A stretch of DNA of 30,507 nt, from the NCBI GenBank assembly GCA_030841765.1, contig JAUUSS010000012.1, positions 1 through 30,507 on the forward strand, written 5' to 3'. The stretch is from Collinsella aerofaciens. Its GTDB lineage: Bacteria > Actinomycetota > Coriobacteriia > Coriobacteriales > Coriobacteriaceae. Both the position numbers and the translations under genes were made by a program. The notes beneath the pieces were generated by a model. It did no database searches. It had not been told where the DNA came from and was given only the letters and a program-made list of their open reading frames with translations. Numbering within the stretch: position 1 is the stretch's first letter; every line of letters starts with the position of its first letter. This document shows positions 7,312-15,659 of this stretch, in pieces.

Positions 7312-8016
7312 GTGACTCGAACCATTGACATCCCAACATACCAAACGGCTGTCGTGCGCAACTGCTCCCCTACGCTCGCAGGTATCAAGCCGGCTTCGCT
7401 CTTTACCTATCCCGGCGTTTACGCCAACCAAAACGGAAAACTCGGCGTCATTCAAATCGAAGAGCGACGCTCTCGCCTGCTCGCCGTCATAGCCCAATGC
7501 AACCGCGAGCTCCAGCCGCTCGGAATCCATATGAGCGTTTTGGTCTGGCGCCCCTGCGGAGCGCTCATCTATGTGTACCGCCCTGCGGACCTTATGCGAT
7601 ATCTCTCCGACCCCCGCGCCACGACGGCGCTTATCGCCGAAGGCTACGATGTCCACAACCTGCCTGCATCCCTGGTGCATCTCGCCGCGCGCATCACGCT
7701 GGCGAGCAGTAATGCCGCAGAAAGCGCCTATGACGGCAGCGTCTGCGCACTCGCGCGAAATAGGCACTGCGATACGGGGTGCATGTGCGAGTTCCCCCAC
7801 GAAATTGGCTATTTTTTGGGCTATCCCTACGAAGATGTCCATCAGTTTATCGTCCAGCACGGCGAAAACTATAAGGTCTTTGGCGCCTGGAAGGTATACA
7901 CGAACGTCGAACAGGCGCTCGCGACCTTTGACTCCTATCGCGCATGCACGCAATACCTTACCTATATCTATCAGCAGGGCTGCAGCCTGGCGCAACTTGC
8001 CCAGGCAACCCGATAG
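7312..8016 (+). CDS. DUF3793 family protein
   Basis: The 234-residue protein has no assigned activity. The block FPHEIGYFLGYPYEDVHQFI (about 163-182) followed by KVFGAWKVY is the hallmark of the DUF3793 family, found in anaerobic Firmicutes and Actinobacteria next to flavodoxin genes. It has several cysteines (CDTGCMCEFPHE), which could bind metal or a redox centre. There is no signal peptide or membrane segment. The GTG start at 7312 follows SD AAAGGGG. The gene leads an operon with flavodoxin, so a role in iron-poor redox metabolism or haem/iron handling is plausible but inferred from context only. Confidence 0.8.
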   Translation: MTRTIDIPTYQTAVVRNCSPTLAGIKPASLFTYPGVYANQNGKLGVIQIEERRSRLLAVIAQCNRELQPLGIHMSVLVWRPCGALIYVYRPADLMRYLSDPRATTALIAEGYDVHNLPASLVHLAARITLASSNAAESAYDGSVCALARNRHCDTGCMCEFPHEIGYFLGYPYEDVHQFIVQHGENYKVFGAWKVYTNVEQALATFDSYRACTQYLTYIYQQGCSLAQLAQATR

Positions 8017-8062
8017 AGCATACAAAACGCGGCCGCACGCCGCACAACCGAAAGGAAAACAT

Positions 8063-8482
8063 ATGAGCAAGATCGCAGTCGTCTACTGGAGCGGCACGGG
8101 CAACACCGAGGCCATGGCAAACCTCGTTGCCGAAGGTGCAACCGATGCCGGCGCCGAGGCAGAAGTCATCTCCTGCGCCGATTTCTCCGCAGACAAGGCC
8201 GCCAGCTATGACGCCATTGCCTTCGGCTGCCCCGCCATGGGTTCCGAGGAGCTTGAGTATGACGAGTTCCAGCCTATGTGGGACGAGGTCAAGGAGACCC
8301 TCGGTGACAAGAAGGTCGTCCTCTTTGGCTCTTATTCGTGGGCCGAGGGCGAGTGGATGGACAACTGGAAGGCCGATGCCGATGAGGCAGGCGTCAACGT
8401 CGTCGATTCCGTCATTTGCTACGATGCGCCCGATGATGAGGGCGAGACCGCTTGCAAGGCCCTCGGAGCCGAGCTCGCGTAA
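8063..8482 (+). CDS. Flavodoxin
   Basis: The 139-residue short-chain flavodoxin is a cytosolic one-electron carrier that replaces ferredoxin, often under iron limitation. The FMN phosphate loop YWSGTGNTEAMA is at 8-19; FGCPAMGSEEL (about 58-68) and FGSYSWAEGEWM (about 87-98) form the isoalloxazine loops. The ATG 8063 follows SD AAAGGAAA. It lies 46 nt after the DUF3793 gene and is closed by a strong terminator. Confidence 0.93.
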   Translation: MSKIAVVYWSGTGNTEAMANLVAEGATDAGAEAEVISCADFSADKAASYDAIAFGCPAMGSEELEYDEFQPMWDEVKETLGDKKVVLFGSYSWAEGEWMDNWKADADEAGVNVVDSVICYDAPDDEGETACKALGAELA

Positions 8483-8534
8483 CGAACCCAGGGCCTCCAA
8501 AAGAGCCTGCATCAAAGCGCATCCTCATCCCTAC

Positions 8535-8576
8535 AAAAGAGCGGGGGCTGGATTCAAGTCCAGCCCCCGCTCTTTT
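8535..8576. terminator. Bidirectional intrinsic terminator
   Basis: A perfect 18-bp stem (AAAAGAGCGGGGGCTGGA and its complement) around loop TTCAAG, with A/T runs on both sides. It separates the convergent flavodoxin and ABC ATPase genes. Confidence 0.93.
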
Positions 8577-8599
8577 ATAACGGCAGTTACATCAACCGG

Positions 8600-9352
8600 C
8601 TACGAGATATTGCCCAAGAACGCCTTGGTGCGCTCGCTCTTGGGGTGGTCGAAGACCTCGCTCGGCGTACCCTCTTCCACAATGACGCCGCCGTCCATAA
8701 AGACGACGCGGTCGGCGACGTCGCGGGCAAAGCCCATCTCGTGCGTCACGACAATCATGGTCATGCCATCGCGTGCCAGGTCGCGCATGACACCCAGAAC
8801 GTCGCGAACCAGCTCGGGATCGAGCGCCGACGTGGCCTCGTCAAAGAGCATAACGTGAGGGTTCATCGACAGGGCGCGGGCGATGGCAACGCGCTGCTGC
8901 TGGCCGCCCGAGAGCTGGCTCGGCATAAAGTCGATACGCTCGGCAAGACCGACCTTGGTCAGCTCCTCGACGGCGATCTTCTCGGCCTCTTCCTTGCTGC
9001 GCTTGAGCACCTTTTGCTGCGCAAGCATGACGTTCTTTTTGACCGATAGGTGCGGGAACAGGTTGAACTGCTGAAACACCATGCCCAAGTGCGTACGCAC
9101 CTTATTGAGGTCAACGCCCTTGGCGCACACATCCACGCCCTCGACGACAATCGAACCACTCGTAGGATGCTCCAGACGATTGATGCAGCGAAGCATCGTC
9201 GACTTGCCCGAGCCCGAAGGACCCAGAACTACGACGACCTCGCCCTTATGCACATCCAGATCGATATCGCGCAGGACCACGTTATCGCCAAAGGCCTTCT
9301 GGAGGTTCTTAATGCTGACGACGACCTCGTTCGAGTTATTGGTTTCGCTCAT
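8600..9352 (-). CDS. Polar amino acid ABC transporter ATPase (GlnQ type)
   Basis: The 250-residue cytosolic ATPase powers amino acid import. Walker A GPSGSGKST is at 44-52, the Q-loop is in GMVFQQFNLFPH, the signature is LSGGQQQR (about 150), Walker B is VMLFDEATSALDP, and the switch His is in VTHEM. Sequence and length are typical of the His/Gln/Arg family. It starts at ATG 9352 after an AGGAGG SD, 12 nt downstream of the permease gene stop. The order is binding protein, permease, ATPase, all on the minus strand. The exact substrate cannot be read. Confidence 0.95.
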   Translation of the reverse strand: MSETNNSNEVVVSIKNLQKAFGDNVVLRDIDLDVHKGEVVVVLGPSGSGKSTMLRCINRLEHPTSGSIVVEGVDVCAKGVDLNKVRTHLGMVFQQFNLFPHLSVKKNVMLAQQKVLKRSKEEAEKIAVEELTKVGLAERIDFMPSQLSGGQQQRVAIARALSMNPHVMLFDEATSALDPELVRDVLGVMRDLARDGMTMIVVTHEMGFARDVADRVVFMDGGVIVEEGTPSEVFDHPKSERTKAFLGNIS

Positions 9353-9364
9353 GATAGGACCTCC

Positions 9365-10726
9365 TTACAGACCGGCGATGTGATCGGCAGGCGTCGCGAC
9401 AACCTGTCCGGCGCTCTTAGCGGGACGCTTCTTCTTGGTCTCGGTCGTACCCAAAAGCCTCGCCTCAAGACCGCTCACCAAGCGAGCGAGCGGCAGGGTG
9501 ATGACCAGATAGAACAGGGCGGCAACCACGTACGGTGTAATGGAGCCCGTCGTGGCCACGATGGTACGGGCGTTCATGACGATTTCGACCACACCCACGG
9601 CGGCAAGCAGCGACGTATCCTTGTAAAGCAAGATAAACTCGCTGGTCAGCGTAGGCAAAACATTGCGGAACGTCTGCGGAATCATAACGTAGAGCAGCGT
9701 CTGGAAGGCATTCATGCCCAGAGAGCGAGCAGCCTCGTTTTGGCCCTTGGGGATCGATTGAATACCGGCACGGAAGATCTCGCACAGGTACGCAGACGAG
9801 TTCATGGCCATGACGATAACGCCCAAAACATAGTCGTCCACCTTGACGCCGGCCAACGGCAGACCGAAGAACACGATATAGATCTGCAGGAACGCCGGCG
9901 TACCGCGAATGATATTCACGTAGATGCCGGCGAGGCAGCGCAGGATGCGCGACTTGGAGATGCGCATAAGCGACAGGGCAAAGCCAAAGGGAATTGCCAG
10001 CGGAAACGCCACGAGCACGATCGAAAGCGACATAAGGAAGCCCTTGAAGACGATCGGCAGGCTCTGGACCAAAATGACCGGGTTCAGGAACAGGCGCAGG
10101 AACATATTGGAGTTCCACGCCTCGACCCACGGCTGCTCCTTAAGGTCGGCCAGGAAGTTATCGAAGACCGTCACGCCCTTGATCTCCACCGACGGAATCT
10201 TGGAGATCTTCTTGGTCGAACCGTCGGCGAGCGTATAGGTGCCGCTAAAGGCCTCATCGCCGCCCTCGACGGGAAACGTCACACCGTAAACCTCGACGCG
10301 GAAATAGCCGCCGGCAGGCGCCGTCTCGCCAAAGTCAATCTTGAGCGTCTGGCCGTCAGCCTTGCACGTGGGCTTCATGGGCGTACGATCCATGAGGTCC
10401 TCGCCCGAGAGCATCGTCAATCGCGTGTCATCGGTACCAAACGTCGTGCCGTCGACAAACGTCAGCGAAAGACCGCTCAGCTCGTCGTCGGCATCGGCCT
10501 GGACCTCCCAGGTGATGCGCGTCTCGGTGCCGCCGACCACATCGCTACCCGAACCGGTATTGGGTCGGGCGGTAATCTTTGTGGTCTCAAGCGCCTGGGC
10601 GGTCGTGGGCACGCAGGCCCCCGCGCATACCAGGGCGAGCGCCACAGCCAGGGCACAGGCCAGCTTTTGGAGCATCGAGGGCAGTGGAAAACGCTGCTCC
10701 GCGGCCCCTTTGTTCAGTCGAGACAA
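9365..10726 (-). CDS. Amino acid ABC permease with N-terminal extracytoplasmic domain
   Basis: The product is 453 residues from TTG 10726 (SD AGGAG, 5-nt spacer); ATG 10675 is a shorter alternative lacking an SD. It has a signal peptide (about 18-46, ending TTAQA), then about 150 residues of Thr/Gly/Asp-rich, probably beta-sandwich sequence. The permease follows, with about five membrane helices and the EAA loop EAARSLGMNAFQTLLYVMIPQ that docks the ATPase. Ordinary permeases of this family are about 220-230 residues. Fusions to a full solute-binding domain are known, but this extension is too short and unlike one. A separate binding-protein gene lies upstream, so the domain may act as a docking or cell-wall-facing module. 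Confidence 0.88.
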   Translation of the reverse strand: MSRLNKGAAEQRFPLPSMLQKLACALAVALALVCAGACVPTTAQALETTKITARPNTGSGSDVVGGTETRITWEVQADADDELSGLSLTFVDGTTFGTDDTRLTMLSGEDLMDRTPMKPTCKADGQTLKIDFGETAPAGGYFRVEVYGVTFPVEGGDEAFSGTYTLADGSTKKISKIPSVEIKGVTVFDNFLADLKEQPWVEAWNSNMFLRLFLNPVILVQSLPIVFKGFLMSLSIVLVAFPLAIPFGFALSLMRISKSRILRCLAGIYVNIIRGTPAFLQIYIVFFGLPLAGVKVDDYVLGVIVMAMNSSAYLCEIFRAGIQSIPKGQNEAARSLGMNAFQTLLYVMIPQTFRNVLPTLTSEFILLYKDTSLLAAVGVVEIVMNARTIVATTGSITPYVVAALFYLVITLPLARLVSGLEARLLGTTETKKKRPAKSAGQVVATPADHIAGL

Positions 10727-10794
10727 GGTGGCTCCTATCGTAGAAGTTGCCGGCAAAACGAGACGGAAACGCTCTCCGTCAAGAGAAGCGCAAA

Positions 10795-10822
10795 GGCCCT
10801 TTCCGCCAAAACGGAAAGGGCC
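10795..10822 (-). terminator. Intercistronic hairpin, partial terminator
   Basis: An 11-bp perfect stem (GGCCCTTTCCG and complement, 6-nt loop) lies between the binding-protein and permease genes, followed on the minus strand by only TTTG. It probably lets part of the transcription through, so the binding protein is made in excess. Confidence 0.6.
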
Positions 10823-10844
10823 CGCGCGCAATCAAGTAGTTATT

Positions 10845-11705
10845 TTACTTGATATTGTACTTAGCCATGAGGGCGTCGACGGTACCGTCGTCGGTCAGGT
10901 CCTTGATAGCCTGGTTGATGTCGTCCTTGAGCTTGGTGTTGCCCTGGTTGATGGCGATGGCGTACTCCTCGCCGGTGCTGATCTGCTTGATGGTCTGGCA
11001 GGTGTTGAACTGCTCGGCGGTCAGCTGGCTGGCAACGGAGCGGTTGGTGACTACGGCGTCGCCCTTATCGGACTGCAGGGCGCTGAAGCACTCGGTGGCG
11101 TCCTTGTAGGGGACGATCTTGGCCTTGGGGAAGTTCTCCTGGGCAAAGGCCTCGGCGGTCGAACCGGACTGGACGATGATGGTAGCGTCGGCGTTGTTGA
11201 GCTTCTCGCTGTAGTTGTCGGCCGTGATGTCGGTGTTATCGACCTTGGTCACGATAGCCTGATCGTCCATGTAGTAGGAATCAGAGAAAGTGACTTCCTT
11301 CTCACGCTCGGGCGTGTCGGTGATAGCCGCGATGGAAACGTCATATTTGGCGCCCGAAGCGACGCCCGGAACCAGCGTGTCAAAGTCATTGTTGACGTAC
11401 TCGACATCCAGGCCCAGCTTGTCGCCGATAGCCTTGATGAGCTCAAGGTCAAAGCCCTGATAATCGCCGTTGTCATCCTTGTACTCAAACGGAGCGTACT
11501 CGGCAGAGGTGCCGACGGTCAGCGTACCGTCCTTGACGAGCGCGTACTCCTTGGAGCCGTCGACCTTCTCGACCTTAGCGTCGTCAGAGCTGCTGGAACC
11601 GGCATCAGAACCAGAGGTGGCGTTGGACGAGCCGCAGCCCGTCAGTGCGAGGGCGAGCGCCATGGCGCCCGTGGCGGCAAATGCGCCAAGCTTCTTGAGC
11701 TTCAT
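10845..11705 (-). CDS. Amino acid ABC transporter substrate-binding lipoprotein
   Basis: The 286-residue extracellular lipoprotein captures an amino acid for the downstream permease. The lipobox is LTGC with Cys24 after a 23-residue signal peptide, followed by a Ser/Asp linker. The family 3 solute-binding fold shows in GTSAEYAPFEYKD, GFDLELIKAIGDKLGLDVEYV and DVSIAAITDTPEREKEVTFSDSYY. ATG 11705 has a strong SD (GGAAGGAG), which rejects a longer upstream extension. It is the first gene of the transporter operon. Confidence 0.94.
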   Translation of the reverse strand: MKLKKLGAFAATGAMALALALTGCGSSNATSGSDAGSSSSDDAKVEKVDGSKEYALVKDGTLTVGTSAEYAPFEYKDDNGDYQGFDLELIKAIGDKLGLDVEYVNNDFDTLVPGVASGAKYDVSIAAITDTPEREKEVTFSDSYYMDDQAIVTKVDNTDITADNYSEKLNNADATIIVQSGSTAEAFAQENFPKAKIVPYKDATECFSALQSDKGDAVVTNRSVASQLTAEQFNTCQTIKQISTGEEYAIAINQGNTKLKDDINQAIKDLTDDGTVDALMAKYNIK

Positions 11706-11762
11706 AATCAGTCTCCTTCCGGTGACCCCGTTTGATTCAGAGGTCTGCAAAAACTGTTGGAT

Positions 11763-11791
11763 ATTATGCACCCGTAAATGCGAAACTGCAA
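11763..11791 (-). promoter_or_regulatory. Promoter of the amino acid transporter operon
   Basis: On the minus strand, TTGCAG (11786-11791), a 17-nt spacer and CATAAT (11763-11768), about 58 nt before the lipoprotein start. Confidence 0.55.
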
Positions 11792-11852
11792 TTAGAAAAC
11801 TGATTGAAACAAACCCATAACGTGAATGGAACACTCCACTTTGTGACAGTCA

Positions 11853-12719
11853 TTACTGCTGCAATGACCTTAACAGTTTAATTTCAGCCGCATAACCTGC
11901 AAGTTCGTTCGGTGTCTCCAAAATGAATGGCAATGCGCGCAAGCGGCCATTCGATACAATATTCTGCATAACCTGCATACCGCCGCCAAACTCTTCACTA
12001 CCCAGGTAGCCCTTGCCGATGCACTCGTGGCGATCCTTATGGGCACCGCAGGGGTTCTTGGAGTCATTGATATGCACGGCGCGCAGGCGCTCGATACCCA
12101 CCACGCGATCGAACTCGTCGAGTACGCCGTCCAGATCATGGATGATGTCGTAGCCGGCATCACTCACATGGCAGGTATCTAGACACACGCCCAGCTTGGC
12201 CGACAGCTCTGGACGTCTGGCAGCAACACCCCCGATAATGCGCGCCAGCTCTTCAAAGCTACGGCCCACCTCGGTACCCTTTCCTGCCATGGTCTCGAGC
12301 AGCACCGTCGTCTGCTGCCCCTCAAACATCACCTGGCACAAGGTGTCGACGATCATCTGAATGCCGGCATCAGTCCCCTGCCCCACATGCGCGCCGGGGT
12401 GGAAGTTGTAATAGTTGCCGGGCAGTGCTTCCAGACGCTGCAAGTCCTCGGCCATTGCCTCCAGGGCAAACTCGCGCGCCCGCTCTTTGGCAGAACAGGG
12501 GTTGTAGGTATAGGGGGCATGCGCCACGAGTGGGCCAAAATCGTTTTGTTCCATAAGCTCGCGCAGGGCCGCCACATCATCCATGTCAAGGTCTTTCGCC
12601 TTGCCGCCGCGCGGGTTGCGCGTAAAGAATGCAAAGGTATTGGCGCCAATGGACAGCGCCGTCTCCCCCATCGCCCGATAGCCCTTCGTCGTCGAAAGAT
12701 GGCACCCGATCGTCAGCAT
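11853..12719 (-). CDS. nfo: Endonuclease IV (AP endonuclease)
   Basis: The 288-residue enzyme cleaves DNA 5' of abasic sites in base-excision repair. The TIM-barrel zinc ligands are visible: FHPGAH, LLETMAG, CLDTCHVSDAGYD, VHINDSK, DRHECIGKG and the C-terminal LETPNE. Length matches the family (about 280-300). The start is ATG 12719 (MLTIGCHLS) after GGGGGAG; a TTG two codons earlier is less likely. The gene is preceded by the family 2 palindrome and followed by the transporter promoter, without a clear terminator. Confidence 0.95.
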   Translation of the reverse strand: MLTIGCHLSTTKGYRAMGETALSIGANTFAFFTRNPRGGKAKDLDMDDVAALRELMEQNDFGPLVAHAPYTYNPCSAKERAREFALEAMAEDLQRLEALPGNYYNFHPGAHVGQGTDAGIQMIVDTLCQVMFEGQQTTVLLETMAGKGTEVGRSFEELARIIGGVAARRPELSAKLGVCLDTCHVSDAGYDIIHDLDGVLDEFDRVVGIERLRAVHINDSKNPCGAHKDRHECIGKGYLGSEEFGGGMQVMQNIVSNGRLRALPFILETPNELAGYAAEIKLLRSLQQ

Positions 12720-12739
12720 CTCCAACTCCCCCTCATCAG

Positions 12740-12802
12740 TTGCGGTGAAATACGGTCTATTGGTGCCTTATTTTGGCGCAAACAGACCGTATTCCACCGC
12801 AA
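12740..12802. repeat. REP-like palindrome, family 2, copy A
   Basis: Outer arms TTGCGGTGAAATA (12740-12752) and TATTCCACCGCAA (12790-12802), with inner arms CGGTCT/AGACCG. Flanks CAG before and GTTATAAAAGGGGCAT after are shared with copy B at 13921-13983. It lies between the nfo start and the stop of the oxidoreductase gene. Nothing else recognisable is in 12803-12885. Confidence 0.75.
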
Positions 12803-12885
12803 GTTATAAAAGGGGCATCAGAGATGTGGGCCGCCAGGCACCACGGGCGCCGGCGTCATGATCCCCTACGCGTCAGCGCCAAGTC

Positions 12886-13905
12886 CTAGAGGGCTAGACG
12901 GATTGCATCGATGATGTGCGCGCAGCGCTGCGTGGCGGCTAGGGACATGATGGGGCTTTCGAGTTTCCCCGCCTGAATGAGCTGCGTCGCATGCTGGATT
13001 TCGCCGTAGAAATCATCGACCTCAAACGGGGCATTTATTTCGAGCGTTCGCCCGTCGGAGTACTTCACATGGGCGAGCTCGGGGCGATGGAGACGCTCGA
13101 TTTCCAACGAACCCCGCTCACAGGCAATCGTTAAGCGGCTTTCATATGTTGCTTTGCCGTCGCACACCATATGAATGGGTATACCGCCGACGCTCATATG
13201 GATCTCGTCGGCCCAATCGACGCGACCGCCCGATACGTCACGCCAGCGAACTTCACGGGACGAAACCTCGCACGCGCCCGCGAGCAAATCCTCAAACCAA
13301 CCAACCGCATAGCAGCCCATGTCATATAGACAGCCGCCCTGCAACGGATCAAGCAGATAGCCCGAAGGAGACTCGCCGTAATCGAGCTTTTGCACGCTTT
13401 CAATCGAGACAATACGGCCAAGCTCACCCGACGCAAGCAAGTCCTTCACGCGAGTGCGCATCGGGCAAAACCGATTCTTCATCGCCTCCATAAACAGCAC
13501 GCCGCGCTCGCGAGAGATGGAGGCAATCGAGAGAGCCTCTTCCTCACTCAAAACGGCCGGCTTTTCGCACAGCACGGCCTTTCCGGCGCGCAGCGCGCGA
13601 CAGGCCCAACGCGTATGCATGCCATGCGGAAGAGCCAAGTAGATTGCGTCGACATCGGGGTCGGCAATCAGCGCGCCATAAGCCGCGTCGCCGTTATTGT
13701 CGACCGAGGCATGGCCATGCGCAGCATCGATCGAAAACGCTCGGCAAAATTCCTCGACATGTGCAGGAGTGCGGCCGGCCGCAGCCACAAGCCGTGCCCC
13801 GTCCACCTCCTTGAGCGACGATGCAAATCGATGCGAAATGTGCCCGGCGCCCAAAACGCCCCAACGAACCTCACGCAAATCATCACATGAATCTCGATGA
13901 CCCAC
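12886..13905 (-). CDS. Gfo/Idh/MocA family oxidoreductase
   Basis: The 339-residue NAD(P)-dependent dehydrogenase probably acts on a sugar or cyclitol. The N-terminal Rossmann fold begins WGVLGAGHISHRFASSL; DPDVDAIYLALPHGMHTRWA and the catalytic-site EKP motif (CEKPAV) follow, then the C-terminal beta-sheet domain (LYDMGCYAVGWF). Length fits the family. The start is taken as GTG 13905; a longer frame would translate the palindrome upstream, which is unlikely. Copies of the family 2 repeat flank the gene on both sides. The substrate is unknown. Confidence 0.88.
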   Translation of the reverse strand: MGHRDSCDDLREVRWGVLGAGHISHRFASSLKEVDGARLVAAAGRTPAHVEEFCRAFSIDAAHGHASVDNNGDAAYGALIADPDVDAIYLALPHGMHTRWACRALRAGKAVLCEKPAVLSEEEALSIASISRERGVLFMEAMKNRFCPMRTRVKDLLASGELGRIVSIESVQKLDYGESPSGYLLDPLQGGCLYDMGCYAVGWFEDLLAGACEVSSREVRWRDVSGGRVDWADEIHMSVGGIPIHMVCDGKATYESRLTIACERGSLEIERLHRPELAHVKYSDGRTLEINAPFEVDDFYGEIQHATQLIQAGKLESPIMSLAATQRCAHIIDAIRLAL

Positions 13906-13920
13906 GACAGCCCCCTTCAG

Positions 13921-13983
13921 TTGCGGTGAAATAGTTCCTGTTTGGCCCCTATTCTGCCGCAAACAGGAACTATTCCACCGCAA
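13921..13983. repeat. REP-like palindrome, family 2, copy B
   Basis: The same outer arms as copy A (TTGCGGTGAAATA and TATTCCACCGCAA), but the inner arms are GTTCCTGTTTG/CAAACAGGAAC, pairing perfectly. The arms have therefore changed together between the two copies. It ends 12 nt before the stop codon of the aldo/keto reductase gene. Confidence 0.75.
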
Positions 13984-13995
13984 GTTATAAAAGGG

Positions 13996-15186
13996 TCATG
14001 AGGAGCGCGTTTTGCCGAAGGCCTTAAGCACCGCCGTCACGGGACCAGGCTGGAAACGTCGGCGCACATCGTCGAGACGCTCGGGAATATCGATGTGCTG
14101 CGGGCAGTGCCGCGCGCATTTGCCGCATTTGACGCAATTGCTCACCAACTTGGGCTCGCTTGTGCGCACCGCGCTCGCCGTAAAGTATTGAGACAGCCCC
14201 GTAAACCAGCTGTGCGCATAGCTTGCGTTGTAGGCGGCAAAACATCCAGGGATATTGATGCCTTTAGGGCACGGCATGCAATAGCCGCATCCCGTGCAGG
14301 GCACACGGTTCGATTTCTCAAACTCCATCAACACGCGCGCAATCGTGTCGAGCTGGTTGGCCGTCATCGAATTCGGCAACGCGAGGTCTGCCAGTGACGA
14401 ATTCTCGTCCACCTGCGCGGTATCGGTCATACCCGAAAGCAACATGGTCACCTGGGGATGATTCCACACCCACGAGAGCCCCCAAGCGGCAGGCATATGC
14501 AAATGCCGATCGCATGCACCATCGAGAACAGCGCGCGCCCGCGGAGGCAATTTGCCTGCCAAGCGTCCGCCCAAAAGCGGCTCCATCACAAACACCGCGA
14601 GACCTCGCTCGGCGGCGGCCATGAGCCCCGCCGTTCCCGCCTGATATCGTTCTCCAGCGTAGTTGTACTGGATCTGGCAAAAGTCCCACTCATACGCATC
14701 GAGCATCGTAAGGAAGTCCGCCGCGCTGCCGTGGTACGAAAAGCCTATCTGACGAATACGCCCTGCAGCCTTTTGCTGCGCGATCCAGTCCTCGATGCCC
14801 AACGCCACCACACGTTCCCACTGGGCGGGCGAGGTAATGTTGTGCATGAGGTAATAGTCGATATGGTCAGTCCGTAGGCGGCGCAGTTGCTCGTCGAAGA
14901 ACCGGTCGAAATCCTCCGCGCATTTGCACGAAGCATGCGGCAGCTTGGTTGCGAGCAAAACCTGGTCGCGCAAGCCCAGGCGCTCAAGCGACGCACCCAC
15001 GCACGCCTCGTTGCCGGGATAGAGATAGGCCGTGTCCAGGTAGTTAATCCCCTGCTCCACCGCACGGGAAATGATGGCATCGGCTGTCTTCGCATCCGGA
15101 CGTCCCGGCGCACCGGGAAACCTCATGCAGCCCAGACCCAGAGCGGATATTCGGTTACCACTTTTAGGGTCAACGCGGTATTGCAC
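13996..15186 (-). CDS. Aldo/keto reductase with C-terminal [4Fe-4S] domain
   Basis: The 396-residue protein has an aldo/keto reductase TIM barrel (about 1-290) with Asp/Tyr in YLDTAYLYPGNE, Lys in LATKLP and His in YYLMHN, which form the AKR catalytic tetrad. The C-terminus adds two ferredoxin-like cysteine sets, CTGCGYCMPCPKGINIPGC and CVKCGKCARHCPQHIDIP, enough for two clusters. This fusion is common in anaerobes; the substrate is unknown. The GTG start at 15186 follows a purine-rich SD (GGAGGGGAGGGG). Confidence 0.92.
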   Translation of the reverse strand: MQYRVDPKSGNRISALGLGCMRFPGAPGRPDAKTADAIISRAVEQGINYLDTAYLYPGNEACVGASLERLGLRDQVLLATKLPHASCKCAEDFDRFFDEQLRRLRTDHIDYYLMHNITSPAQWERVVALGIEDWIAQQKAAGRIRQIGFSYHGSAADFLTMLDAYEWDFCQIQYNYAGERYQAGTAGLMAAAERGLAVFVMEPLLGGRLAGKLPPRARAVLDGACDRHLHMPAAWGLSWVWNHPQVTMLLSGMTDTAQVDENSSLADLALPNSMTANQLDTIARVLMEFEKSNRVPCTGCGYCMPCPKGINIPGCFAAYNASYAHSWFTGLSQYFTASAVRTSEPKLVSNCVKCGKCARHCPQHIDIPERLDDVRRRFQPGPVTAVLKAFGKTRSS

Positions 15187-15348
15187 GGCCCCTCCCCTCC
15201 CATCGAAGCCCTGACAAGGCGAAACAAACCCGTCACGTCATCGAAACACATCGGAATCGCAATTGAGAACGTATCGTAACGCAGCAGAAATCGAGCCGTC
15301 ACGGCACCGCTTTAACATCAGCAAAAAGCCCGATGAAAGGAGCCGGGC

Positions 15349-15543
15349 ATCACCACGTGCGAGGACGCCTACCCCTACCCCGGCGAGCAATACATCCTCT
15401 CGGTCGACCGCTATCAGATCGAAGTCATGGACCATCTGGACGAGCTTCCCGCCACGGGTGCCGTCATCTTCTGCACCTTCCCCAAGGTCCGCGATGGCGT
15501 CGGATACCCCGCCCGCGTTTTTGCCATCTGCCCCACGGCATAA
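15349..15543 (+). pseudogene. Cyclase-family C-terminal remnant
   Basis: The open frame encodes about 64 residues, ending TGAVIFCTFPKVRDGVGYP then ARVFAICPTA. It looks like the C-terminus of metal-dependent cyclase/arylformamidase proteins, which are normally about 210-230 residues. An in-frame TGA lies just upstream and no ATG, GTG or TTG starts this frame; the only upstream candidate is ATC 15349, six bases after AAAGGAG, and the first ATG comes after 26 codons. An ATG at 15333 is in another frame. It is most likely a 5'-deleted remnant; a short protein with a non-standard start is a less likely alternative. Confidence 0.55.
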
Positions 15544-15615
15544 GTTCCCATGCGTTTGTTCTTCTAAATTCAGCCTCCGGTGCACGCTACACGCCCCAGC
15601 GGCATACAATCCATC

Positions 15616-15642
15616 AGGCGCCCCGCACGCGGGCGCCTTTTT
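15616..15642 (+). terminator. Terminator before the ketopantoate-reductase-like gene
   Basis: An 8-bp perfect stem AGGCGCCC/GGGCGCCT followed by TTTTT. It ends only a few bases before the SD of the next gene. A -10-like TACAAT (15605-15610) just upstream would start transcription at the foot of this hairpin, so it may instead be a 5'-end hairpin of the next mRNA. Confidence 0.65.
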
Positions 15643-15659
15643 GTGAGGAGATGATTCAC

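Noticed and set aside
9050..11735. Long plus-strand frames opposite the ABC transporter genes
   Set aside because: Mirror of a fully recognisable transporter operon; no SD and no domain signals.
12811..12885. 13-codon ORF (MTPAPVVPGGPHL) on the minus strand
   Set aside because: Weak SD, no promoter or regulatory context; chance is sufficient.
13906..13983. Longer start for the Gfo/Idh/MocA gene
   Set aside because: It would translate the repeat; the GTG at 13905 fits the family's N-terminus.
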